A DNA stretch of 64,000 nt from Tyto alba. Its lineage: Eukaryota > Chordata > Aves > Strigiformes > Tytonidae. A program made the position numbers and the translations under genes. Numbering within the stretch: the first letter of the stretch is position 1; every line of letters begins with the position of its first letter. Below are positions 12,883 to 22,715 of this stretch, piece after piece. Where the stretch lies: assembly GCF_018691265.1 (NCBI RefSeq), contig NW_024881279.1, positions 4,431,243 to 4,495,242 on the forward strand, read 5' to 3'. The notes under the pieces are model-generated. The model ran no database searches, was not told the DNA's origin, and saw only the letters and a program-made list of their open reading frames with translations.

Positions 12883-12892
12883 GTTACGTAAG
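12883..12892. promoter_or_regulatory. D-box/PAR-bZIP-like motif in intron 1
   Basis: GTTACGTAAG contains the perfect palindrome TTACGTAA, the preferred site of DBP/TEF/HLF and NFIL3 factors and acceptable to C/EBP. It sits about 155 bp downstream of the exon 1 donor, inside the CpG island. Occupancy is inferred, not shown. Confidence 0.35.
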
Positions 12893-13045
12893 AAAACAGT
12901 TCTCCCCCTTCCGAGGGATGGCAAAAGCCCCTCCCGATGGATTCCCACCCGTGACCGGCTCACTCCCGTGACGACCCACCCGCCCGCCGGCGCCTCGACC
13001 CGGAGGTGATCGCGGGGACCCCCCCCGGGTCCCCCCCGGTCCTAC

Positions 13046-13140
13046 CTGGCCCCCGCCGCGGCGGCAGCAACCGGCTGCCCCCACTCCCCCTCCGGCCTCC
13101 CCCGGCGCTTCCCGGGGCTCTGCGGCGGCGGCTGCGTGAC
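13046..13140 (-). other. VDAC1: Probable VDAC1 5'UTR exon 1
   Basis: On the minus strand a GC-rich stretch ends in CCAG followed by the donor-like GTAGGACC (exon end 13,046). It lies immediately downstream, in gene sense, of the GC-box block at 13,141-13,200. Mammalian VDAC1 has an untranslated first exon in a CpG island before the ATG exon, and the distance to the ATG exon is about 6 kb here. The start at about 13,140 is only an estimate, because no TATA box or initiator decides it. Transcript data would be needed to fix both ends. Confidence 0.55.
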
Positions 13141-13200
13141 GGGGCGGGGAAGGGGCGGGGAGGGGACGGGGAGGGGACGGGGAGGGGACGGAAGGGCGGG
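13138..13200 (-). promoter_or_regulatory. VDAC1: VDAC1 core promoter: GC boxes in G-rich tandem repeat
   Basis: The plus strand holds two GGGGCGGGG Sp1-type boxes (13,141-13,149 and 13,152-13,160) and a further GGGCGGG (13,194-13,200). Between them an 11-bp unit AGGGGACGGGG is repeated 2.8 times (13,161-13,191). A TGACG half-CRE abuts the first box at about 13,137-13,141. No TATA box is visible. This is the usual form of a housekeeping CpG-island promoter, and mammalian VDAC1 promoters are likewise GC-rich and TATA-less. Direction is inferred from the adjacent exon 1. Confidence 0.6.
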
Positions 13201-13961
13201 CCTTGCCGCTTCGCCGGGCCTCCCACCGACCAGCTCTCCCCGAGAGACACGGGCGATGCTCCCAGGGACCCCACCGGCCCCCGAGATGCTCCGGCTCGAC
13301 CCAGGGCACCTGCAGCCTCCGGGGCACCTGGGCACCGGCATCCCCAGCTCTGGTGGGAACTCCCCACTGAGTTAGACTTACCTAGAATTCAGTTATGACT
13401 CACCATCTAGTTAAAATTCCCGTTCCCGAGATTCTTGTTGAGCCAAGAGTGGTGAGAGAGGGGGGAGGGAGAGTTTGGGAAAGAGTTTTTGTGTGGGTGA
13501 AGCCACGTGTGATGATGTGTCCGAAGGAGCTGTTGGAGGGACGGGGTGGCTGTGAGGCAGAGAGGCAGCAATCCTCCCCGTGTGGAGATGCTCCAGTAAA
13601 TTAGGGAGCCTTACATCTTTCAGGAGCTTTACATCTTTCGTAACTCCCACTCAGACACATGAACCAGCCCTCACGGCTGACAGCGAAGCTGGGGCTGAGT
13701 CTGGAACAAAATTCTCCCAGTGACCAAAGGTCAGGTGGGGAGCGCTCCCCTATCAGAGAGAAACAGAGGCTGAAGCTGTGCTGCCTTTAGGATGAGATAT
13801 AAAACCAGTCCTTCGCTGCTGGAGGCTCCTGGAGAGCTCTGAGCATCAGCCACAAGAGAAACAGAAGAATCATCCCACCCAGAAAACTGCTGGTGGTCTT
13901 GATAGTCACTCCCTGGCCCCAGCATCTGGGGGAGATTTTTGTTAGAAAAATAAATTACTGT

Positions 13962-13994
13962 TAAGAGTTCACATCCCACCCATGTGAACTCTTA
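13962..13994. repeat. Perfect inverted repeat, 13-bp arms, 7-bp loop
   Basis: TAAGAGTTCACAT at 13,962-13,974 is followed by the loop CCCACCC and its exact reverse complement at 13,982-13,994. The structure would form a stable stem-loop in either strand. It is not next to a recognised gene end. Confidence 0.9.
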
Positions 13995-15526
13995 TTTGCC
14001 TTTTTTTTTTTTTATTATTATTTCTTACAATGAATTCTTTCCTACTCTTCCTCCCTTGCACGGTGGGAATGAACAGTGAGAAGCAGTAAAATGAAGTGGT
14101 GTGTGGGATTCAGTGAGAGCTCAGAATTTTTTGGCATTTGTGATGGGGTGGTAGAGGGGAAGGGGTCACGTGTAGCCATGCACAGACCTTGGAAATGCAG
14201 CTGTGGCAGAAAAGGCTGAAGTAACTGTGCCTGATACCAACACCACACTAAAATCAAGTGCACACCAGGATAGGAACCAACAGAAACATGAGATCTCTTT
14301 CAAATTTGGAGAGTTACTTCTAACCACAGTCATTTTGTTGATCCAGCTTCCCAGGCAGCCCTACAAGCGTGGGTTTCATAACCAGAGCGCAGGGTTGAAA
14401 TCAGGGTGATTTGGCCAGGCTCTCGGCTCTGCCGCTCGAAGCAGCCTGTGCCTTCCCTCTTCCCTGCATTCTGGGTCTTGTTGGAGCCTGCCCTGGGCTG
14501 ACTTCACTCCCTGTCCCATGAAAAAACCCAGCCCAGCAAAAACAACTGGGCAGTTTTCAGCATTAAACCCCAGCACCCAAGGGTCAGAGGAGGTTGGGAG
14601 CTGCCGGCACAGCGGCAGGACCCCGGAGGGGACCCGAGCCACGGGACAGCCCCCACCACCCCTTTGCCTCAGCCCCAGGGTGCACTTTCATCCCGAGCAG
14701 CAATTCCTCAACCTGCCTCCTGCCAAAGTGCAACCCCAGCTCTTTGCCCGCTGCAAAGGCAAATTGCCCAACAGCAAGCGTGATTTATAGCACACTGCCT
14801 CCCTGCCTTGCTCCCTCCCCTCCCCGCTGCCACCCCATCTTCTCAAATATAATTTTTTTATTACCTCCAGGCATAAAAACCTCTTTTATTACCTGCAGGC
14901 ACGCAGAGATTGCAGCTTGTTCCCTGCAGCCTTTCTCGCTCTGATTTTGACACCACCAAGGACTGGCGGCGTGGGCAGGGGCGGGACGCGGGCCGGGCTC
15001 CATCGCACCCGGGGTGTGAGGTGCCCGCAGCCGCCGGGCCAGCCCGCTGCCTGCCCGTTCCTGGTGCAGATCCTGACGGAGCTGGGGGACCAGACAGTTC
15101 ACGGGATGTCCCCTCTGCTATGGGCACAGGGACTGGCACCCACAGCACCAATGACGAGACAGCAGTTGAGCCCTCACCACGTTATTTTGAAAATGCATCT
15201 TCACACATGCCATTTACCCTTCTTCTGGGTTTCCTTCTGGGTTTTCAGCCCCGCGGCCTCTGCCTAAGCCTTTCCCCTTCACCAGCAAGACCAAGAAGAA
15301 ACCACGCAGGCCCCCTGCCCCACATTTAGCCCTTCCAGCCCCATAGGCATGCTCAGGGCACTCAGGGTCTCCTTGGTGTTCACATTAGTTGAGATTAATT
15401 TTCAAAGGCTGCTTCTGCAGTAGAGGCTGAAAGGATGCCACAGGTGATCTAAGAACAAGGAGAGGGAGAAGATGTTTAGTATCTGTGCAGAGATAATTTT
15501 TCATTCTTTTCCAGGACATGCATCTA

Positions 15527-15540
15527 CCAAGAGATGGCAG
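15527..15540 (+). promoter_or_regulatory. CTCF-like motif
   Basis: CCAAGAGATGGCAG matches the CTCF core pattern CCASYAGRKGGCRS at 12 of 14 positions. Occupancy is unknown. Confidence 0.3.
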
Positions 15541-18500
15541 CAAATCTCCTCATATGGAGCTGGGCATCCGTGTCATCTACTCTGTAGGGCTCTGTTTTTC
15601 TTACAGGCTCTGAGCTGTATAAATCATCCTGGCAAGTGCCAGGTGAACTGAAGGGTTACACAGGATGTTCTCAAGGGAGAAAATCCATGCTTGTGACTTT
15701 GGTTCAAATTTTAGCAACTCCTTCAACAGGGTAAGACATCACCAAAATGTTCGAAATGTCAGTTCCTTCTTTTACTTTGGCAGCCTGTGGTTAGGGTAAT
15801 GCTACATCTTAATTTATTTTACCAGGTGAAAATGGAATAAAAGGGAAGCCATAATAATGGATTTGACAAATAATAACGCCCCAAATAATTCAGATACAAG
15901 GTCCATCTAAATGTTCCTTGACATCACAAGCATTAGGTCTCGAGCACTCGGAGAGGCTGGTTTAACACCAGTTTGCTGGAAAATCTGGAACTGACCCACT
16001 CTTTGTTATATAAATCTGTGTGTCAGCCAAAGGATTATTTTTAAGCTCTGTCCTGTACCACTAATGGATATAGCCATGACCCTGGTTCTGATACAATTTC
16101 ATACCAAGTGAACTGAGAATAAATCAGTCAGCAGAGTTTCACTGCAAGTACCAACAACATAAGGTTATAGTAATGGGGCTGGGCTCCCCACCGCACTCTG
16201 CCCTTTGCTCCTGATGCAGCTTTACATTTGTTTTGTACAGCAGTTAGGTGAGAAGGTGGGAGGCATGGGAAGATCAGCCCTCCTGCATTTCAAAGTACAC
16301 TTCTGATTCAATTCCTTCATAAAAGGGGATCAGTAAATACTCTTTTCGTTAGGCACATTTATATAGTTAAACTATGCAAAACTGTCAGTTCCCCTCTGCC
16401 TCCCAAAAGAATTTAGCTGCCTAAAATGAAGCTGTGGGAAAAAATTGCCCTGCTGCTCGTTTGCAGTTTGTGAATTTTACATGAACAGCTAGGTCTAATT
16501 CAACTGCAGCTTCATTCATATCACATAACATCTTTGAACAGCTGAAAAACTCATTAGCTGTAGATCCAAGATGTATTTGTTCAGTAGAGTTTGATTTGGC
16601 CCTCTTTAATAACAAAAATGTTTTCAGCTTGTTAACTTGCAAGGAATTCATTCATACTCAGTCAAGAAGACACTGATGGAATGATAAAATAAGCGAGGAC
16701 GCCTTACTGCTTGGTATCACACTATCTAAACACATCTTCATGCCTCTCAGTCTTATAAACTCAAACCAGGTTTTGTTGCTTGGAGGCAAGCCCTTCTGCC
16801 TGCTGTTCCCATGTCAGAGGACAGGTTGTTTCTACCTCAGAAAACACTGCCTCGGGGATGCTTACATAGCTCCAGTGCTCCATGGGGCATCAGTAAAACA
16901 TAATAAGCAATTTCTACCTTGACCGGTGTAAACGCGCAGCTTCTGGTCTCTAAGACTGAGCACAAGCAGCTTTTTGCCCCCACCAGCACAGCCCCATGTC
17001 TGTGTGCATCAGCAAAAAACCCCTTGCAGGGAGGTTGCAGGGCTGCAGGGTTTCACCCCGAGGATGCTGCTGGGCAGGTACCACCAGCACAACCCCCCCA
17101 CACTGCCCCGTGGCCCCTCACCACCACCCCTGGGTGCTGCTCCCTCCTTCCCCATTCTCTCAAGATGATCCAAATCTCTTTGAAACTCTTAAAAATAGTT
17201 GAGTGGATGTAAGTGGTTATTTTCACAGAACAGAGAATGGAGCAATGAAACATGCAAGTTATCTTCGAGGATCCATAACCTCTGGGAGAAGCAGCTGGGA
17301 TAGTGGCCACATAAACCAGCCCAGCTGCAGCCAGGACAGGCTGGGCTGAGCACAGGGAGAGGGACGAGCAGGTTCCAGACGTGGCTCTGCGGTGACAGGG
17401 ATGCTGGATGACCAGCAGAGATGACTCCAGGTCAGACAGGTCTCTAGTTGTTCCCATTCCCATTTGTCCAGTCTATCACTGGACAAATCCAGGCGCTGCT
17501 CAGCTACTTAAGATATGGACCCACTGAAGTTTATATTTTGCCCTAGCAAGATAAACCAACCCAGAGCCTGTTTTTTCCCAGTGCACCAGGCTCAATCTTT
17601 TGTGATGCTGACAAAATCACCGTAGCTGGTAACAAAGGAAAAAGATGTTCTTAACTGAATTCTGTGGATTGATGCTGAGAGGATGAGCATGTCTCCAGCA
17701 TGAGGGATCCCTGTTCAGGCTCTCTCCTGGCTGCCCCCAAGTACCCTTGATCAACACTGAGAGAATAAATCCCTGTTGAAAGCACAGAAGAAAGGCTGAT
17801 TTTAGCATTTCTAGCAAAGTAGTGCCCAGCAGGCTGACCGGCAATGGGCATCCCTGATCTGTGGGCTACACCAACGCTGTGCCACGCAGTCTGCAGTGGG
17901 CTTGGGGCTAGCAGGGGCAGGGGGGACGGGGGTGTTACAAGCCCAGAGAGAGGTGTATTGATTTTTAAGGCAAAAAGCCAAAAAGTGGGAAACAAAAGGA
18001 GAAGACAATAAAAGCTCAGCTCCCCCAGCTTCTTTTGATCTCAGGGAATAGCAAAGAGATTGACCTGACATTATTATACCCCTCGCTCACTCCCTTTGGG
18101 TTATGTTTTTATTTCCCGTAACTGGCAATGATCAAAGCCAAGAGCCTCTCCGTCACTGTATATTTTCTTTCTCACTCCAAACAAAAGTTGCAAAGGCTGC
18201 GACGCGTCTTCTCGCACCTGTCCTGGACCAGTAGTCTGCTTCAAACAGAGCTGTTTGCCGGAGCACAAGCTCCCGTGGTCTCGGTAACTTCATCTTCACG
18301 CTGTAGAGGCAAACGTGCACCTCCCCGGGCAGGGGAGAGGGGAAGGTGGTATGTACCCTCAGCCTCGGGTGCGGGCTGTCAAAACAGATGTCATGGCTTT
18401 CACAACTTGAACTGCTTGGGGAGAGTTGGAAATTTAATATGTCAGGCGAGGCTGGCTGGGGTGGTTGTTTCTTTGAGGACAGAGCATGGATGATATCAGG

Positions 18501-19800
18501 AACCACGGGGAAGTGGTGAGTGACACAGAGGCATCGTTGGCAAGGAGCTGTGACTGCAGGTACCACAGAGATTTTCAGAGAAGAAAGGAGGAAAAATCTG
18601 AAGTCATGACCTCCTAGCATACATTTTTTTCTGTAGACATCGTAGGACGTAGCAGCCCTCTTTGCCTCTCAAGAAAAGGAAAAATCAAAACCAACGCTTT
18701 CACAGGCCACCGTATTTTCTAAATACATGTGATTATCTTGTCTTGAAAGCAATGCTAGAGAAGCAGTAAAGATAGGGTATGTAAAATAAATAGGTGATAA
18801 ATACGTGCCAAGCAAAACTTTATTTGTAGGCTCTTTATGTTCAGGAAGGATTGGTATTAATTTGGCAGATAAGTCTTCCACATTGTGGTTTCAGAGCTTC
18901 AAACATGATTATTAGCAATACGGTATAACACTTCCTTTACTTGGCCAGGACCAGACTGCTGAGTAGAATTGGAAAAAAAACTATTAATCAAATAAAGTGC
19001 AAGCGGAAGGGATGGCAGAAGCTGGCCTCTGGGTGAGAAGTTTTTCTGGCCACTGAACCTGTTTTCAAAGCAGAGCACACAAAACCTTTCCAGCCTCGCC
19101 AGGAGATGCATTTTCAATGAAGAGGGAACACAGAGACACGAAGCACCTTGCAATGACACCTGCCCGGCCCCGTGGGGCTGGATCGTGGAGGGGGTCGGGT
19201 GTGCAGTGGGTCACTCTGTGGGCACCGTCCCAAAATGCAACCTCAGAGCCCGATGCTGATGGCCAGAGTTGCCGAGCACAGATTGCACTTCTCTCTCAGG
19301 TGTTCCCAGGCAAGAACATGGTCAGAAAATGAAGATATCCAGCATTTCACATTGCAAACTGCTCGAGAGAAACCAGCCCTCACACAGCAGATTAGTTAGG
19401 TATCAGAAGTGCAATCGTGGCTCATCCTCAGCATGTTTGCCGGGGAGCTGCAGGGATAGAAGAGAGATTCAGGGAAGGAAGAAGCTGCCAGGGCTCACCA
19501 CTGACCACCAGCACAGCAGCAGGTTTCATAGCCGTGTAAAGCGTTCAAGGAAAATGCACCTTGGCAAACAAGAACGGCTGGAGCTAAGAGGATGCTTGGT
19601 TTTGTCATCCTTACAAATGAAGTTTATGCACTAGAACACTGCTGGAAGCACACAGGGGCTTGGCAGCAAAATGTTCACATTAGATTGATGTTTGCCAAAA
19701 AAATGCGAGTGGTTCAGCACTATTTAAGTGATTATTTAATCAAGTCATATTTAGGCTGCCTGATTGAATAATCTTGCAAATACAGATAAAATGTAACTTT

Positions 19801-19842
19801 AAAAAAAAAAAAAAGGACAAACAAACAAACAAAAAAAAAAAA
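19801..19842. repeat. A-rich tract with (CAAA)n
   Basis: Two A runs flank about three CAAA units. It is a simple low-complexity tract with no element body recognised beside it. Confidence 0.8.
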
Positions 19843-22311
19843 CTAAGAACATCTGCTCATCAGCTGCAGTGTTTATTCTGTGCAGTTAAACCGAACTCAT
19901 GAGATCAAATCTAAATGTGGCTGTGTTATGTGTGCACATCCCCAGCCTTAAATGCAGCTGTAGTTTCAGTACTCAATAAAATAGGATACATAGGCTTAGG
20001 CTACAGGTCTTTGCATTCCTTTGGATAAAACTCAGTCTATAACACAAGATCTTCTGTATCTCTAAGCATTGTGACAAAATGTTTCTGATGTTGCTGAGTG
20101 GATAAGACTGTGATTAGCACTGAAGGAGATGGTGGAAACTACCATCAGACTCAGTAGAATAATTTTACCTAGTCAGTGCAGTTAGTAGCACTCATTAAAT
20201 TATTGGATGTTGTAAAGAAGACAGATGCTCTCCCACAGAAGGGTGTACACAGAGTGTATATTACCTTACACACAGCTTTTCCATTTGAGCTACTTCTTCC
20301 CATGGCAGAAAGGGGCATCTCTGGTTCAAGGAAGAACAGTCCATGCCAACAAGCTGAATTTATTAGTTTCCTTCCCACTCAGTACTGCAGGGAAACAAAG
20401 CACCCACGGAGAGGACCAGGGTGTCCAGTGGGTCCTTCCCACCTCACTCTGGATTCAGACCATCCTTGGCGTTATACAGGGGTAGCCAGAGTTCTCATTT
20501 CAATTCCCCAACACACAGATTTTCCTCTTCAAAAAACTCAGAATATTAGGACTGGCCGACAACTGACTGGCAAGAATAGTAGGGATGTAGTATCAGAAAC
20601 TTGAGAGGAAGGATTACATGGTCAGGAGCCTGCAACAGAAAAAACCTTTCCCAGCCCTTTGAGCAAGTCCTGGCATCAGATTAAAGCTGGATATCAAGTG
20701 CACTTGTAATCCCATCCCTTGCAGGACTGGGAGGACTGCATTAGCACAAGACAAATTGCTGTTTGCAATTGAAGCCGGGGGGCTGCTCTGGGAAAGAGGA
20801 GAGTTTATTTCTGGAAGATGAAAGAAGATGGCTCAGCTGCGAAGGAGTATTCCTCAGCGGGCACAGATCCTGCTGTCAGGGGAGCAGGCCATGCCACGCT
20901 GCTGAGAAAGTCTGCCACCACATCTGCTCCAGACTCCTCAGAAAGGGGGTCTTTATGGTCATTAAAATTCATACTTCCCAGCCAAGGATCTCATGCAAAG
21001 CGCTGGCTGGGAGCTCTCCTTTCCAGTCTGCTTTGCATTTATAGAAACAACTAAGAAAAGATTTATCCCTAAAAAAATATGTTCTAGACCTGGTGATGAG
21101 TATTGCTGGTCACCTTGAGGTCACACCACTGGGCCTTATGGGGAGGATCAGTGTGTGACTAGAGCCAAGAATCCTTAAAATTTCTGGTCTGGTGTTTATA
21201 CAAAAATAAAGGCAGCTGTAGGGTGAAAATGCTGCAAAATGATGGTGCAAAAGATTTTGCAAATTAAGTCCATGCTGGAGAGGTGAGGAGGGCTTCCCTT
21301 CCACATTGGAGGGAAGATCAGAGCAAAACCTCCACCTACTTGCTCAGACACAGGTGAGAAAATAGTTTAGCTGCTTCACTGAACTCAGCTGAGCTCAGAG
21401 CAGCCTTTTCATGGATCCCAACGGGATTTGGAGCAGACGTTATTTCCCGAGCACAAGCCAAAGCATTACCTGACGTCTGGCACTTCTGCCGAGGCTGGGA
21501 GCAGCCCTTCTCCCAGGGATGCTGGCCTTGAGAGCTCAGCAGAGATTTGTTTTCCTTTCTGCATCCAGCCTGGATGAAGTCCAGCAAGCAGGACAGCAAT
21601 GGCAGCTTGCAGAGTATCCTGTAAGAACGCGGATTTCCTCTTTTGGAAGAAATTCTGCTCTTCGATCTGCTCCACCTTAGAGAAGGAAAAGGCAATTTTC
21701 CTCTCAGCTCTGAGAAACATCAGTCACAGCGTGGAAACACAGTTAAATTTACAGTTAAATTATTCTGAAAGAATAAAGCAGAAGTTGACAGTCATCACTG
21801 CCCTCAGACTCCATACAGACACGTGCACGTACGCATCAGCCTCTTTATTTCATTGACTATAATTAGTGATACCAATTTCTATTCTCTTTTCATCAAAGTG
21901 GTTTATTTCTGTCTGTCCGAAAGCTTCTTTTTGATCTTTGGTCTTAACCTTTGATTGAAAGCTTTAGTGAGGGAAATTCTACCACGAGTTCAACACTTGG
22001 CACGTCGAGCCCTGAACAAGGCACCTAATAAATGGAATAATTCCTCTTAGCAGACGTGACAAAGGTCCCATTAAGCAGCAGATGTTAACACTCGCCCAGG
22101 GGCAGTTTAGGAGCACCTTTGACACGTGGTTTCAGCCACTTCAGACCGTAAATTAGATGCATGTCACCCCTGTAGTGACAGTGAGGGGACAGCCATCCCA
22201 GAGGAAGGGCCCGGCAGCCCAGGGCCATGCAGTGGGACAGCCACCACAGGCCATTGGACCACCGTTACTCTTCATTTTTAGACTTTGATTGCCAATATTT
22301 TTGCAGGTAGT

Positions 22312-22401
22312 TATTTATACAAAGACAGAAATCATAAAATATGATAAAAAGCAAATATTTACACAAAAGACAGAATTCATAAAGTATGCTGAAAAACAAT
22401 C
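22312..22401. repeat. Diverged tandem duplication, about 45 bp unit
   Basis: Two adjacent copies share the order TATTTA-ACAAA-GACAGAA-TCATAAA-TATG-AAAA-CAA, at about 22,312-22,353 and 22,355-22,401. Small substitutions and indels separate them, so the duplication is old. Its AT-rich content makes a regulatory role unprovable from sequence. Confidence 0.6.
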
Positions 22402-22701
22402 TTTATAAAGGTAAAGCATTTATTTATTTATTATACAGTATTTCTTGGGCTTATATTTACTGCTGGGTGAAGGATGGCAGAGTAACAGCTCTATTCTGGT
22501 CCATCCTTGGGATGGGGAGTGCGGGAATGGGGAGGTGGCAGAGCCACGCTGAATAGCAGGATGGTATTTAATGGGGCTATAGGGGCACGTTTGGGTGTTA
22601 TATGCATCCTGCTAGCAGGAGCAGCCACAGAAGTATAAAAAAATAACATTGAGGGAAGAAATCTCACTGCCTGGATTGTCCTGTACAAGAACAGCTCACA
22701 T

Positions 22702-22715
22702 GTGCCATCTAGTGA
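22702..22715 (-). promoter_or_regulatory. CTCF-like motif (minus orientation)
   Basis: On the minus strand TCACTAGATGGCAC matches the CTCF core CCASYAGRKGGCRS at 13 of 14 positions. The orientation is opposite to the candidates at 38.5 and 60.06 kb. Confidence 0.4.

Larger units (their letters stand above)
7069..13045 (-). other. VDAC1: VDAC1 intron 1
   Basis: The stretch of about 6 kb between the 5'UTR exon and the ATG exon holds no other gene that I recognise. It contains homopolymer tracts: 32 A at 7313-7344, an A-rich block at 8666-8713, and a 25-T run at 12,179-12,203 (poly-A in gene sense). A 14-bp tandem duplication of TCAGAACCATTT-type sequence lies near 7400-7427. Open frames of 60-127 codons in the interval match nothing known. 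Confidence 0.6.
1..13140 (-). other. VDAC1: VDAC1 gene (5' part, runs off the left edge)
   Basis: The gene encodes voltage-dependent anion channel 1, the 19-strand beta-barrel porin of the mitochondrial outer membrane. It passes ATP/ADP, metabolites and ions and docks hexokinase and BCL2-family proteins. Six coding exons plus a probable 5'UTR exon are visible on the minus strand. Spliced, they give residues 1-220 without a stop, and numbering runs parallel to human VDAC1: Lys20, the Gly-rich hinge at 21-25, Glu73 and Cys127 fall where expected. The paralogues are excluded because the exon 6 block reads [17 protein letters not shown], where VDAC2 and VDAC3 differ strongly. Coding exon lengths of 67 (coding part), 50, 153, 53 and 228 are the conserved vertebrate VDAC pattern as I recall it. 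Introns are about 2.95 kb, 2.22 kb, 90 bp, 572 bp, 571 bp and 6.0 kb. The end of exon 7 and exons 8-9 lie beyond position 1. The 5' end is an estimate. Confidence 0.93.
12570..13345. promoter_or_regulatory. CpG island at the VDAC1 5' end
   Basis: This is the densest CpG region in the left half of the window, surrounded by AT-rich sequence. It spans the promoter, exon 1 and the start of intron 1. Long overlapping open frames on both strands inside it are what GC-rich, stop-poor DNA produces by chance, and none resembles a known protein. It also contains a 17-base C run (12,808-12,824). It could drive an antisense or divergent transcript as well as VDAC1, but nothing in the sequence proves that. 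Confidence 0.7.

Noticed and set aside
12366..13398. Many overlapping open frames of 96-158 codons on both strands
   Set aside because: They sit in the CpG island, where stop codons are rare. None has a recognisable domain and they contradict one another in frame and strand.
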